Below are positions 36,710 through 46,415 of a DNA stretch of 64,000 nt, piece by piece. Location of the stretch: positions 313,501 to 377,500 of the forward strand of contig NZ_AP014627.1 of NCBI RefSeq assembly GCF_001547895.1. The letters run 5' to 3'. The stretch's first letter is position 1, and every line of letters starts with the position of its first letter. The notes under the pieces were generated by a model. The model made no database searches and was not told the origin of the DNA. It worked only from the letters and a program-made list of their open reading frames with translations. Position numbers and translations under genes: made by a program. Origin of the DNA: Pseudomonas sp. Os17. Its GTDB lineage: Bacteria; Pseudomonadota; Gammaproteobacteria; Pseudomonadales; Pseudomonadaceae.

Positions 36710-36827
36710 TTGGCGATTCTGATCCTGAGTTGGCTGTACTAACCGGACGTCCCAGGCAGCTAGTGATTGCTGCTCCCTTGGTTGGAGGAGCGTGAACACG
36801 TCTGAGGACGGAAATCACTGAGCCAGA

Positions 36828-36861
36828 AACAACAAAGCCCCTGCATTTCTGCAGGGGCTTC
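36828..36861 (-). terminator. Rho-independent terminator of tRNA-Thr
   Basis: On the minus strand AAGCCCCTGCAGAAATGCAGGGGCTTTGTTGTTT forms a 12-bp stem with a T-rich tail. It begins eight bases after the tRNA CCA end. Confidence 0.85.
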
Positions 36862-36869
36862 CTTTTGTA

Positions 36870-36945
<76 letters not shown>

Positions 36946-37177
36946 GTGTTAGGGCGACGATTATAGCGATTGGCGGGGTTCTGTAAACCCCTGAAATCTG
37001 ACTATTTTTGCGTGGGCCTGCGCCAGCTCTGTCGTAGGGCTTCCCGGCACTCGGGGCTCAGGCGCGATGAGGCGGTGAGCCAGTGGCGGGCCGCGGAAGG
37101 TCCAGTGCAGACTGCCGGCACGCGGCCGATAGCCTGCTCAGCCGCTCATGCCGCTGCAAACAAAGGAAAGATCAGTC

Positions 37178-37822
37178 ATGAAACCCAGAAACATCACCTT
37201 GCTGGCGCTGCTGTCGTTGCTCGGCGCGTGCAGTGTCAAACCGGTGTTGCCCTATTCGGAACCGCCCCTGAGCGTGCCGACCGCGCAGTTGCGGGTGATC
37301 ACCAACGGTGAAGTGCGTGGGGAGGCTTATGCCGGTTGCCTGGGGGACAGCAAGCGCCTGGCCAAGGCCGGGCGTTTTGGCAGCAATCAGCAAGCCAATA
37401 TCAATTACCCGCAGTTTCCGTTGCAGCCGCGGCAGATCGACATGCTGCCGCGCTTCGCGCCGAAGCTGCCGGCCTACGTCGGCTCGATCCGCATGGGCGA
37501 GGGCGCGTACCACGAGATTGTCACCGAGTATCGGGTGCCGGCGGGTCGGCCTTTCCTGCTGGAAGGGGGCGGGGTGTCGGCCGCTGGATCCGGCAGCAGC
37601 TATCGCACCTGTCCCGAGGTGAAGAAGGTGGTGATGTTCGAGCCGGGCAAGAGTTACGAAGCCTACGTCGGCCTGAACTACATCCCCCAGGCCAGTGGCG
37701 AAACTGCTGCGATGTGTGTCTTTGCGGTGTACCAGCTGTTGCCTCTGGGCAAGCCGGGGGCGGTGATGCCGCTGGCGCTCCAGACCAAGCCGCCGGTGGA
37801 CAGACGGTGCCCGGGTAACTGA
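37178..37822 (+). CDS. Putative lipoprotein of unknown function
   Basis: The 214-residue exported protein has a lipoprotein signal (ITLLALLSLLGAC, lipidated Cys about residue 16). The mature part has three further cysteines (GCLGDSK, YRTCPEVKK, MCVFAVY) and a C-terminal Cys, and looks like a compact beta-rich domain. I do not recognise a family. The ATG at 37178 has AAAGGAAAG upstream, and the frame's earlier ATG is not supported. It stands alone, convergent with the fds operon. Confidence 0.7.
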   Translation: MKPRNITLLALLSLLGACSVKPVLPYSEPPLSVPTAQLRVITNGEVRGEAYAGCLGDSKRLAKAGRFGSNQQANINYPQFPLQPRQIDMLPRFAPKLPAYVGSIRMGEGAYHEIVTEYRVPAGRPFLLEGGGVSAAGSGSSYRTCPEVKKVVMFEPGKSYEAYVGLNYIPQASGETAAMCVFAVYQLLPLGKPGAVMPLALQTKPPVDRRCPGN

Positions 37823-37871
37823 GTCGCTGCAGGGTTCCCCGGCCTGCTGCTACAGGCCGGGGCGTACGGGG

Positions 37872-38093
37872 TCAGGCCTCCCAGCCGGTGTCGCGCAGCG
37901 CTTGCTGCACCAGTGGGTGCAGTTCGGCACCTTGCTGCTCGGTCTGCCAGGCCAGCAGGTCCTTGCGCATGGCCGGGGTCCAGAACATCTGCATGTGGTT
38001 GCGCACGCTCAGCACCGCCTGTGCCTGATCCGGCTCGTTGGCAAAGTACGCGGCGATCTGGTTGGCCATCTTGATCAGGTTGGCGGTGCTCAT
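37872..38093 (-). CDS. fdsD: Formate dehydrogenase delta subunit
   Basis: The 73-residue small subunit of the soluble NAD-dependent molybdenum formate dehydrogenase begins with NLIKMANQIAAYFANEP and HMQMFWTPAMRK, diagnostic of FdsD. It is needed for assembly or stability of the enzyme rather than catalysis. It overlaps the fdsA stop by four bases and is the last gene of fdsGBAD. Confidence 0.93.
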   Translation of the reverse strand: MSTANLIKMANQIAAYFANEPDQAQAVLSVRNHMQMFWTPAMRKDLLAWQTEQQGAELHPLVQQALRDTGWEA

Positions 38094-40987
38094 CGGCGCA
38101 CCTCCGCCTTGCCGCCCCGGGAGCGCCGGCGTTCATCCAGCAGGCGATGCTGTTCGTCGCTGAATGCCTGGTAGCGCTTCTGCCATTCGGAAGGGTGGTA
38201 GACGCGGCTGACTTCCACCGCCGTGACCTTGTACTCCGGACAGTTGGTGGCCCAGTCGGAGTTGTCGGTGGTGATCACGTTGGCCCCCGATTCGGGGAAG
38301 TGGAAGGTGGTGTAGACCACGCCCGGCGCCACCCGCTCGGTAACCCGGGCGCGCAGCACGGTCTGCCCGGCGCGGCTGCCGATGCCCACCCAGTCGCCTT
38401 CGTTGATGCCCCGGCTCTCGGCGTCGGTGGGGTGGATTTCCAGGCGGTCCTCGGCGTGCCAGGCAACGTTGTCGGTGCGTCGGGTCTGGGCGCCGACGTT
38501 GTACTGGCTGAGGATCCGGCCGGTGGTCAGCAGCAGCGGGTAGCGGCCGTTGACCTTCTCGTCGGTGGGCACGTAGCCGGTGAGCATGAAGCGCCCCTTG
38601 CCGCGCACGAACTCGTCGATGTGCATGGTCGGCGTGCCGTCCGGCGCGGCGTCGTTGCACGGCCATTGCAGGCTGCCGTGGCGATCCAGGCTGGCGTAGC
38701 TGACGCCGGTGAAGGTCGGGGTCAGGCGGGCGATTTCATCCATGATTTCCGAAGGATGGTTGTAGTGCATCGGGTAGCCCAGGGCCGCCGCCAGGGCCAG
38801 GGTGCCTTCCCAGTCGGCCTTGCCGCCCAGGGGCTCCATGACCTTGCGCACCCGCGAGATGCGCCGTTCGGCGTTGGTGAAGGTGCCGTCCTTTTCCAGG
38901 AACGAGCTGCCCGGCAGGAACACGTGGGCGAACTTGGCGGTTTCGTTGAGGAAGATGTCCTGCACCACCACGCACTCCATGGCCGACAGGGCCGCGGTCA
39001 CGTGCTGGGTGTTGGGGTCGCTCTGGGCGATGTCTTCGCCCTGGCAGTACAGGCCCTTGAAGCTGCCGCCCAGGGCCGCTTCGAACATGTTGGGAATGCG
39101 CAGGCCGGGGTCGGCTTGCAAGGTGACATTCCAGGCCTGCTCGAACTCCTGGCGCACCGCCTGGTTGGAGATGTGCCGGTAGCCCGGCAGCTCGTGGGGG
39201 AAGGAGCCCATGTCGCAGGAACCCTGGACGTTGTTCTGCCCCCGCAGCGGGTTCACCCCCACCCCTTCGCGACCGATGTTGCCGGTGGCCATGGCCAGGT
39301 TGGCGATGCCCATCACCGAGGTGCTGCCCTGGCTGTGTTCGGTGACGCCCAGGCCGTAGTAGATCGCCGCGTTGCCGCCGGTGGCGTACAGGCGCGCGGC
39401 GGCGCGGATGTCGGCAGCGGGCACGCCGCAGATGGCGCCGAGCACTTCCGGCGAGTTGTCGGCGCGGCTGACGAAGGCGCTCCACTGGGCGAAGGCTTGC
39501 GGCTCGCACCGGGCCTCGACGAATGCCTGGTTGACCAGGCCCTCGGTAACGATCACATGGGCCAGGGCATTGAGCATGGCCACGTTGGTGCCCGGGCGCA
39601 GGGCCAGGTGCAGTTCGGCGCGGGCGTGCACCGAGTCCACCAGATCGATGCGCCGTGGGTCGATGACGATCAGCTTGGCCCCTTCACGCAGGCGCCGCTT
39701 GAGCTGGGAACCGAACACCGGGTGCGCGTCGCTGGGGTTGGCGCCCATCACCAGGATTACGTCGGCCTGCATCACCGAGTCGAAGCTCTGGGTGCCAGCG
39801 GATTCCCCCAGGGTCTGCTTGAGGCCGTAGCCGGTGGGCGAGTGGCAGACCCGGGCGCAGGTGTCGACGTTGTTGTTGCCGAAGGCCGCCCGCACCAGTT
39901 TCTGCACCAGGTAGGTTTCTTCGTTGGTGCAGCGGCTGGAGGTGATGCCGCCGATAGAGTCGCGGCCGTACTTGAGCTGGATGCGCCGCAGCTCGCTGGC
40001 GGCGTAGGTCACCGCCTCGTCCCAGCTGACTTCCTGCCACGGATCGCTGATGTGCTTGCGGATCATCGGCTTGGTGATGCGGTCCGGGTGGGTGGCGTAG
40101 CCCCAGGCGAAGCGGCCCTTGACGCAGGAATGGCCGTGGTTGGCCTGGCCGTTCTTGTCCGGAACCATGCGCACCAGCTGGTCGCCCTTCATCTCGGCGC
40201 GGAACGAGCAGCCGACCCCGCAGTAGGCGCAGGTGGTGATCACCGCCCGTTCCGGCTGGCCCATTTCCACCACGCTTTTTTCCATCAGGGTCGCGGTGGG
40301 GCAGGCCTGCACGCAGGCACCGCAGGACACGCATTCGGAGTTCAGGAAGTTGTCGCCACCGGCCGCCGCGACCCGGGATTCGAAGCCGCGGCCGCTGATG
40401 GTCAGGGCGAAGGTGCCCTGGGTTTCCTCGCAGGCGCGCACGCAGCGGTTGCAGACGATGCACTTGCTCGGGTCGTAGTCGAAGTAGGGGTTGGAGGTGT
40501 CTTTCTGATCGTCCAGGTGGTTGGCGCCGTCATAGCCGTAGCGCACTTCCCGCAGGCCCACCTGGCCGGCCACGGTCTGCAGTTCGCAGTTGCCGTTGGC
40601 CGAGCAGGTCAGGCAGTCCAGCGGGTGGTCGGAGATGTACAGCTCCATCACGTTGCGCCGCAGGGTCGCCAGCTTCGGCGTTTGCGTATGCACCACCATG
40701 CCTTCGCTGACCGGGGTGGTGCAGGAGGCCGGGTAGCCGCGCATGCCGTCGATCTCCACCAGGCACATGCGGCACGAGCCGAAGGCTTCCAGGCTGTCGG
40801 TGGCGCAGAGCTTGGGGATGGTGGTGCCCAGCAGGGCCGCGGCGCGCATCACCGAAGTGCCCTGGGGCACGCTGATGCTGCGCCCGTCGATGTTCAGGCT
40901 GACCTGCACCTGGCTGTCGCGGGCCGGGGTGCCGAAGTCCACGGCATTGAGGTCGATGTCTGTGGCTGGGTCGAAAATACTGATCAT
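38090..40987 (-). CDS. fdsA: NAD-dependent formate dehydrogenase alpha (catalytic) subunit
   Basis: The 965-residue catalytic subunit oxidises formate to CO2 at a molybdopterin centre. It has an N-terminal 2Fe-2S ferredoxin domain (KLCATDSLEAFGSCRMCLVE), a NuoG-like His-Cys cluster, two 4Fe-4S clusters (CIVCNRCVRACEE, CVSCGACVQACPT), the CxxC...C proximal cluster (CAYCGVGCSF) and the Mo domain with the active-site Cys in CARVCHSPTGYG. The Cys takes the place of selenocysteine. The C-terminal molydop_binding domain starts around 830. The ATG at 40987 overlaps fdsB by four bases; a longer frame upstream is not used. Confidence 0.95.
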   Translation of the reverse strand: MISIFDPATDIDLNAVDFGTPARDSQVQVSLNIDGRSISVPQGTSVMRAAALLGTTIPKLCATDSLEAFGSCRMCLVEIDGMRGYPASCTTPVSEGMVVHTQTPKLATLRRNVMELYISDHPLDCLTCSANGNCELQTVAGQVGLREVRYGYDGANHLDDQKDTSNPYFDYDPSKCIVCNRCVRACEETQGTFALTISGRGFESRVAAAGGDNFLNSECVSCGACVQACPTATLMEKSVVEMGQPERAVITTCAYCGVGCSFRAEMKGDQLVRMVPDKNGQANHGHSCVKGRFAWGYATHPDRITKPMIRKHISDPWQEVSWDEAVTYAASELRRIQLKYGRDSIGGITSSRCTNEETYLVQKLVRAAFGNNNVDTCARVCHSPTGYGLKQTLGESAGTQSFDSVMQADVILVMGANPSDAHPVFGSQLKRRLREGAKLIVIDPRRIDLVDSVHARAELHLALRPGTNVAMLNALAHVIVTEGLVNQAFVEARCEPQAFAQWSAFVSRADNSPEVLGAICGVPAADIRAAARLYATGGNAAIYYGLGVTEHSQGSTSVMGIANLAMATGNIGREGVGVNPLRGQNNVQGSCDMGSFPHELPGYRHISNQAVRQEFEQAWNVTLQADPGLRIPNMFEAALGGSFKGLYCQGEDIAQSDPNTQHVTAALSAMECVVVQDIFLNETAKFAHVFLPGSSFLEKDGTFTNAERRISRVRKVMEPLGGKADWEGTLALAAALGYPMHYNHPSEIMDEIARLTPTFTGVSYASLDRHGSLQWPCNDAAPDGTPTMHIDEFVRGKGRFMLTGYVPTDEKVNGRYPLLLTTGRILSQYNVGAQTRRTDNVAWHAEDRLEIHPTDAESRGINEGDWVGIGSRAGQTVLRARVTERVAPGVVYTTFHFPESGANVITTDNSDWATNCPEYKVTAVEVSRVYHPSEWQKRYQAFSDEQHRLLDERRRSRGGKAEVRR

Positions 40988-42543
40988 TGCTCGGCCTCCG
41001 AGGGCGCCAGACCGAAGTCGGCGGGGAAGTGCTTCAGGGCGCTGGCCACCGGGTAGGACGTCATCCCGCCCAGGGCGCACAGCGAGCCGTATTGCAGGGT
41101 GTCGCACAGGTCTTTGAGGATCAGCGCCTGCTCGTCGCGGCGGCCTTGATCGGGGGCCGCCAGCAGACGGTCGATGACCTCCACGCCGCGGGTCGAACCG
41201 ATGCGGCACGGGGTGCATTTGCCGCAGGATTCCTCGGCGCAGAATTGCAGGGCGAAGCGCGCCATGTGGGCCATGTCCAGGCTGTCATCGGCCACCACCA
41301 CGCCACCGTGGCCGAGCATCGCGCCCATGGCGGCGAAGGCTTCGTAATCCAGCGGTGTATCGAACTGCGCCGGCGGTACCCAGGCGCCCAGCGGGCCGCC
41401 CACTTGCGCGGCCTTCAGCGGCCGGCCGCTGGCGGTGCCGCCGCCGTAGCCTTCCACCAGCTCGCGCAGGGTCAGGCCGAAGGCCCGTTCCACCAGGCCG
41501 CCGTGACGCACGTTGCCCGCCAGCTGGAAGGGCATGGTGCCCAGGGAGCGGCCCATGCCGTAGTCGCGATAGAAGGCTGCGCCCTTTTCCAGGATCAGCG
41601 GCACCGAGGCCAGGGTCAGCACGTTGTGCACCAGGGTCGGCTGGCCGAACAGGCCTTGCAGCGCCGGGATCGGCGGCTTGGCGCGGACGATGCCGCGCTT
41701 GCCTTCCAGGGAGTCCAGCAGGGCGGTTTCCTCGCCGCAGATATAGGCCCCGGCGCCGACCCGTACCTCCAGGTCGAAGGCCTGGCCGCTGCCACCGAGA
41801 TTGGCCCCGAGGTAACCGGCGTCCCGGGCGATGTCCAGGGCCTCGCGCAGGGTCGCCACCGCCTGGGGGTATTCCGAGCGCACGTAGATGTAGCCGTAGC
41901 TGGCGCCGACCGCGAGGCCGGCAATGGCCATACCTTCGATCAGCAGGAAGGGGTCGCCTTCCATCAGCATGCGGTCGGCGAAGGTGCCGGAGTCGCCTTC
42001 GTCGGCGTTGCACACCACGTACTTCTGCTGCTGCGGCGTGTCGCGCACGGTGCGCCATTTGATCCCGGCGGGGAACGCCGCGCCGCCACGGCCACGCAGG
42101 CCGGAATCGAGCACCGCGGCCACGGTCTGCTCACCGCCCAGGGCGATGGCGCGGCCCAGGCCCTCGAAGCCGCCATGGGCCCGATAGTCCGCCAGGGACA
42201 GCGGCCGGGTTATGCCGGCGCGGGCGAACAGCAGGCGTTGCTGACTTTTCAGATAGGGCAGGTCTTCCACCCGGCCCAGGGCCAGGGGATGGCTGGCGGG
42301 ATCGCCTTGCAGGGCATCGAGCAACGAAGGCACGTCGGCGACGCTCAGCGGACCAAAGCCCAGGCGTCCGTCCGGGGTGTCGACTTCCAAAAGCGGCTCC
42401 AGCCAGTACAGGCCACGGGAGCTGGTGCGTTGCAGTTGCAACGGCAGGTGGCGCTGCTCGGCCTGGGCGGCGATGGCCTCGGCCACCGCATCGGCGCCCA
42501 CGGCCCGGGCCAGGGAATCACAGGGCAGATAGAGGCTCGGCAT
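40984..42543 (-). CDS. fdsB: NAD-dependent formate dehydrogenase beta subunit
   Basis: The 519-residue diaphorase subunit, like NuoF, passes electrons from the iron-sulfur clusters to NAD+. It shows the NADH site (GLRGRGGAAFPAGIKW), the FMN-binding segment (CNADEGDSGTFADRMLMEGD) and the 4Fe-4S motif ESCGKCTPCRIGSTRG with a more distal Cys. An N-terminal ~110-residue extension is the 2Fe-2S-lacking thioredoxin-like region common in FdsB. The ATG at 42543 shares one base with the fdsG stop. Confidence 0.95.
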   Translation of the reverse strand: MPSLYLPCDSLARAVGADAVAEAIAAQAEQRHLPLQLQRTSSRGLYWLEPLLEVDTPDGRLGFGPLSVADVPSLLDALQGDPASHPLALGRVEDLPYLKSQQRLLFARAGITRPLSLADYRAHGGFEGLGRAIALGGEQTVAAVLDSGLRGRGGAAFPAGIKWRTVRDTPQQQKYVVCNADEGDSGTFADRMLMEGDPFLLIEGMAIAGLAVGASYGYIYVRSEYPQAVATLREALDIARDAGYLGANLGGSGQAFDLEVRVGAGAYICGEETALLDSLEGKRGIVRAKPPIPALQGLFGQPTLVHNVLTLASVPLILEKGAAFYRDYGMGRSLGTMPFQLAGNVRHGGLVERAFGLTLRELVEGYGGGTASGRPLKAAQVGGPLGAWVPPAQFDTPLDYEAFAAMGAMLGHGGVVVADDSLDMAHMARFALQFCAEESCGKCTPCRIGSTRGVEVIDRLLAAPDQGRRDEQALILKDLCDTLQYGSLCALGGMTSYPVASALKHFPADFGLAPSEAEQ

Positions 42544-43019
42544 CACGCGTCCTCCCGGCAGCTGTCCAGCAGCGCGTCCAGGCGTTCGGCGCTGACCCGG
42601 GCGTGCAGTTGCCCGTCCAGCTCCAGGGCCGGCGAACAGGCGCAGGCCCCCAGGCAATACACCGGTCGCAGGCTGATGGAACCGTCGGCGCTGCTGCCGT
42701 GGTCATCCAGGTGCAGACGCTCGCGCAATTGCGCCGCCAGCTGCTCGGAGCCACGGCTCTGGCAGGACTCGGCGCGGCACAGGCGCAGGATGTGCCGCGC
42801 CGGCGGCGCGGTACGAAAATCATGGTAGAAGCTGATCACCCCGCGCACTTCCGCCTGGCTCTGATTGAGCGCGTGGGCGATCTCGGTGATGGCCAGATCG
42901 GGGATGTAGCCGAGCTCTTCCTGGATCTGGTGGAGAAGGGGCAACAGCGCACCCGGGACGCCTTTGTGGCGCTCCAGCAGGGTGTGGATCAACGGCAGAT
43001 GCAGCGTTTCATCAGGCAT
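42543..43019 (-). CDS. fdsG: NAD-dependent formate dehydrogenase gamma subunit
   Basis: The 158-residue 2Fe-2S subunit resembles NuoE. The cluster ligands are the pairs CRAESC (C-x4-C) and CLGACAC (C-x3-C). The helical N-terminus has GYIPDLAITEIAHALNQSQAE, typical of the family. It is the first gene of the operon, so the promoter lies in the 521-base gap upstream. Neither the chaperone FdsC/FdhD nor FdsR is encoded in the window. Confidence 0.94.
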   Translation of the reverse strand: MPDETLHLPLIHTLLERHKGVPGALLPLLHQIQEELGYIPDLAITEIAHALNQSQAEVRGVISFYHDFRTAPPARHILRLCRAESCQSRGSEQLAAQLRERLHLDDHGSSADGSISLRPVYCLGACACSPALELDGQLHARVSAERLDALLDSCREDA

Positions 43020-43540
43020 ACAGCAATTCCTCACGGTCACGGACACACCTGATGGTTGTCGGCTGTCCGAAAGTGTCGGCTGCGGCACTGCTTGCCACGT
43101 CACGGTAGCGCGGCGTTTCAGGCCGTTGGCCATGCACCCTGAATGGGCATCTTGTTGGACCCGGTGCGGTCGTTGCCGCACCTGTTCAGGGCATAAAGGG
43201 CAGCTTGACACGCTGCCTCTGATTGAACCGCACGAAAGCGACGTGTCCGGTTCCGAATGCGACCACCCCTTGAGTCTAGAAGAGCCCGGGCAAGCGGATG
43301 GAGCGAGCTGCGCACTATCGGATAAAACGCGGGGCCGGGGCATGACATCGGTCAGCTTGAACGCCAATAGCCGGGGAGGTTGGCAGGAGGAGGGGGGGGC
43401 TGGCGAAGGAGCTTGCTCCCGCTCGGGCGCGCAGCGGCCGTAGAGCCTGAGCCTGCGACTCGTCGATGGGAGCCGGGACTCAGGCATTGGGCTGGCTTCG
43501 CCAGCCAGCGCGAGCAAGCTCCCCCGCCACGCAGCGGTGG
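43020..43540. other. Intergenic region: fds promoter area and REP doublet
   Basis: This 520-base stretch holds no supported gene. Its left part must contain the fdsG promoter, but no clear operator is visible. The right third holds the REP-like pair listed next. Confidence 0.5.
43400..43530. repeat. Paired inverted REP-like element (GGAGCTTGCTC type)
   Basis: CTGGCGAAGGAGCTTGCTCCCGC (43400-43422) recurs inverted as GCGAGCAAGCTCCCCCGCCA near 43511-43530. The core GGAGCTTGCTCC differs from the GGCTTGCC core of the other copies, so it is a second REP family. Confidence 0.75.
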
Positions 43541-44356
43541 CTAGGGGCGGGCGCGGCGCTGGGCGGCGTACTGCAAGGCCAGGCGGCCCATGAGCACCAG
43601 CAGGGTCAGGCCGATCAACAGCACCGAGATCGCCGCCACGCTGGGGTCGACGTTGTCCCGCAGGCCGCTCCAGATCCGCCGCGGCAAGGTGTTGACGTCG
43701 ACGCTGGTGATGAACAGGGTCACCGCCACCTCCTCCCAGGACAGGGCAAAGCTCAGCAGCGCGGTGGAGAAGATCCCCAGCTTGAGGTTCGGCAGCATCA
43801 CCAGGAAGGTGGTCTGCATCAGGCTTGCTCCGAGGTTGCGCGAGGCCAGCTCGATGCGCCGGTCCACCTGGCTCAGGGCCACCAGCATGGTCACCACGCC
43901 GTAGGGCACCACCATCACCACGTGGGCGATCACCACCCCGGGCAGGGTGTCGTAGCCCCAGCCCGGGGCGATGCGCCCCAGGTTGGTTTCCATGAAGTAC
44001 AGCACCAGCGCCGAGATCACCGGCGGAATGGCCATGGGCAGCAGCACCAGGCCGATCAGCAGGGTTGCCAGGCGCGAGCGCAGGTACCAGATGCCGAGGC
44101 TGAAGCTCACCGCCAGCAAGGTGGCGATCAGGCTGGTGGCGCTGGCAATCGCCAGGCTCTGGCCGATGCTCGACAGCCAGTCGGGGTTGCTCAGCAGCGC
44201 CTCATAGTGCCGCAGCGACCAGTTGCCGTCCGGCATCGACAGGTAGCGCTTGGCGGTGAACGACACCGGGATCACCGTCAGCAGCGGGAACAGCATGAAG
44301 GCCATGGCGACCACGGCGATCAGTCGGGTACTCAATGCAGTGCGATGTGTATTCAT
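43541..44356 (-). CDS. ABC transporter permease (PotC-like)
   Basis: The 271-residue permease has about six TM helices (first at VVAMAFMLFPLLTVIPVSF) and the EAA motif around ASRNLGASLMQTTFLVMLPNLKLGI. It is the second permease of the importer and lies seven bases downstream of the first. The ATG at 44356 has GAGG upstream; an upstream ATG ten codons earlier is less likely. PotC-type components import polyamines or related cations. Confidence 0.88.
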   Translation of the reverse strand: MNTHRTALSTRLIAVVAMAFMLFPLLTVIPVSFTAKRYLSMPDGNWSLRHYEALLSNPDWLSSIGQSLAIASATSLIATLLAVSFSLGIWYLRSRLATLLIGLVLLPMAIPPVISALVLYFMETNLGRIAPGWGYDTLPGVVIAHVVMVVPYGVVTMLVALSQVDRRIELASRNLGASLMQTTFLVMLPNLKLGIFSTALLSFALSWEEVAVTLFITSVDVNTLPRRIWSGLRDNVDPSVAAISVLLIGLTLLVLMGRLALQYAAQRRARP

Positions 44357-44363
44357 AGTGACC

Positions 44364-45200
44364 TCAACCCACCAGTCGATTGACACGGGTGACGCGCAGC
44401 AGCAGCCAGATCAGCGCGCTGACCAGGGTCAGCAGCACCAGGCTCAGGGCCGCGCCCAGGCCCCAGTTGCTGGTCTGGAACATCTGCAGGAACACGTACT
44501 CGGCGATCATCACCGTCTGCCCGCCACCCAGCAGCACCGGGGTGATGAAGAAGCCCAGGCAGAACACGAAGACCATGATGAAGGCCCCCAAGAGCCCCGG
44601 CAGGGTCTGGGGCAGCAGCACTTGCCAGAAGGTCCGCAGCGCGCCGGCGCCCAGGCCGCGGGAGGCCACCAGCACCCGTTGATCCAGCTGGCGCATGCTC
44701 GACAGCAGCGGGAACAGCGCATACGGAATCATGAAGTGCAGCATGCCGATCACCACTCCCAGCTCGTTGCGGGTCAGTTGCAACGGATGATCGATCCAGC
44801 CCAGGGACAGCAGGCTGTCATTGACCACGCCGTTGCTGCGCAGGGCGATCAGCCAACCGAAGGCCCGCACCAGCACCGAGATCCAGAACGGGATGAACAC
44901 GCAGATCTCCACCATGCGCTGCCAGAACGGCGGGCTGAACACCCAGCAGTAGGCCAGCAGGTAGCCGATCACCAGGGCCAGAAGGCTCACGGTCAGGCAC
45001 AGGCGCAGGGTGCGCAGGAGCATGTCGTGGATCGCCGGGTCCGTGGCGATGCGCTGGTACTGCTCGATCCCGGGCTCGGGCAGGGTAAAGCTCCAGCTCA
45101 CCACGCCGAAGAACGGCAACAGGTAGAACACCACCAGCAGCAACGGCAGGGGAAACAGCAGCAGGCTGCGTTCCAGGCGCGCGGTTCGGGTTGCACTCAT
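44364..45200 (-). CDS. ABC transporter permease (PotB-like)
   Basis: The 278-residue inner-membrane permease resembles PotB/PotH, with an N-terminal TM (LLLFPLPLLLVVFYLLPFFG) and the EAA loop ASRGLGAGALRTFWQVLLPQTLPGLLG. It forms the translocation pore with the neighbouring PotC-like subunit. The gene is 10 bases downstream of the binding-protein gene. No substrate can be deduced beyond the polyamine/opine/spermidine-type family. Confidence 0.9.
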   Translation of the reverse strand: MSATRTARLERSLLLFPLPLLLVVFYLLPFFGVVSWSFTLPEPGIEQYQRIATDPAIHDMLLRTLRLCLTVSLLALVIGYLLAYCWVFSPPFWQRMVEICVFIPFWISVLVRAFGWLIALRSNGVVNDSLLSLGWIDHPLQLTRNELGVVIGMLHFMIPYALFPLLSSMRQLDQRVLVASRGLGAGALRTFWQVLLPQTLPGLLGAFIMVFVFCLGFFITPVLLGGGQTVMIAEYVFLQMFQTSNWGLGAALSLVLLTLVSALIWLLLRVTRVNRLVG

Positions 45201-45210
45201 GGTCGACGGC

Positions 45211-46323
45211 TCACTTGGACAGGTGGGTCAGGTACTGCTCCAGGGTGCTGGAGTAGTGGTCGGCGTACCACTGGGTGTCGAGGAAGATCTGCTTCTTCAT
45301 GTTGGCTTCGGAGGCGCAGTTGATCTCTCGCTGTTCGGCGCTCATCAGTTGCTGGGTGGCGGCGTTGGACGGGCCGTTGCCCAGGGCTTCGAACAGCTTC
45401 AGCTGGCCGGCGGGCTGCAAGGCGTGCTGGATGAACTGCATGGCCGGTGCGGCGCCTGCCGGGTTGTCCTTGAGCACGCCCCAACTGCTGGCGTTGAGGA
45501 AGGCATGGTCGAAGCCCCACTGGATGCGGCCGCCGCTGTCCTCGTGGAGCAGGGTGGCGCGGGTGTGCCAGATGGCGCCCATGGAGGCTTCGCCTTCGAT
45601 CATCAGTTGCTGGCTTTCCGCGCCCGAGCCCCAGAACGACAGGACGTGGGGCTTGAGTTCATCGATCTTGCGCAAGGCCCGGGGCACGTCCAGCGGGTAC
45701 AGCTGGTTTGCGGCCACGCCATCGGCTAGCAGCGCGGCTTCGAGCATGCCGTTCATCCATTTGTAGAGGGTGCGCTTGCCGGGGAATTGCTCCACGTTCC
45801 AGAAATCCGCCCAGTTCTTGGGGCCGTGGTTGCCGTATTTCTGGCTGTCCCAGGCGATCACGTAGCTGAACAGGTAGCCGGCGATGCCGTGCTCGTGGGA
45901 CAGCTCCGGGGCCACCAGCTCCCGTTGCACCACGCTGTAGTCCAGGGGTTGCAGGACCTTGTCGCGGCCCAGGGTCATGGCGCTGTAGCTGTCCACATCC
46001 ACCACGTCCCAGCTCGGCCGGCCGCTGGCCAGCTGCGAGCGGATCGCCCCTTCGGTGGGGCCGGCGCCGTCGATGCGCACCGGTATGCCAGTGCTCTTGG
46101 TGAAGCTGTCGGTCCAGGCGCTGCGGAAGGCGTTGAGCGCGTCGCCGCCCCAGTTGACCACCACCAGCGGCTTGTCCGCCGCCCAGCTGATGCCGCTGCG
46201 CAATGCCAGGGGCACCGCCGCCAGCAGGCCCATGGCCTGGAGGAAGGTGCGGCGGCTGACCTGCCCGCCACGGGCTTTTTCGATGAGGATTTCGATGCAG
46301 TCGCGTTGGTGGTGCTGGCTCAT
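45211..46323 (-). CDS. ABC extracellular solute-binding protein (PotD-like, Tat-exported)
   Basis: The 370-residue binding protein carries a twin-arginine signal (SRRTFLQAMGLLAAVPLALRS). The mature chain begins DKPLVVVNWGGDALNAFRSAW and has the PotD-type lobes (ADFWNVEQFPGKRTLYKWMNG). It delivers an amine- or opine-like substrate to the importer. The gap to the ATP-binding gene is 92 bases, larger than other gaps in the operon. Confidence 0.88.
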   Translation of the reverse strand: MSQHHQRDCIEILIEKARGGQVSRRTFLQAMGLLAAVPLALRSGISWAADKPLVVVNWGGDALNAFRSAWTDSFTKSTGIPVRIDGAGPTEGAIRSQLASGRPSWDVVDVDSYSAMTLGRDKVLQPLDYSVVQRELVAPELSHEHGIAGYLFSYVIAWDSQKYGNHGPKNWADFWNVEQFPGKRTLYKWMNGMLEAALLADGVAANQLYPLDVPRALRKIDELKPHVLSFWGSGAESQQLMIEGEASMGAIWHTRATLLHEDSGGRIQWGFDHAFLNASSWGVLKDNPAGAAPAMQFIQHALQPAGQLKLFEALGNGPSNAATQQLMSAEQREINCASEANMKKQIFLDTQWYADHYSSTLEQYLTHLSK

Positions 46324-46415
46324 GGGGGCAAGTCCTCGCGAGGCCGATGCGCCAGGCGCCGGCCGATAGTGTTATTGGCTTTCTACGCAAACGCTCGACA
46401 GCGAGCGTGGTCGGC

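Noticed and set aside
38147..41056. A 969-codon plus-strand open frame opposite fdsA
   Set aside because: It is a shadow of fdsA, without motif, ribosome site or composition expected of a real protein.
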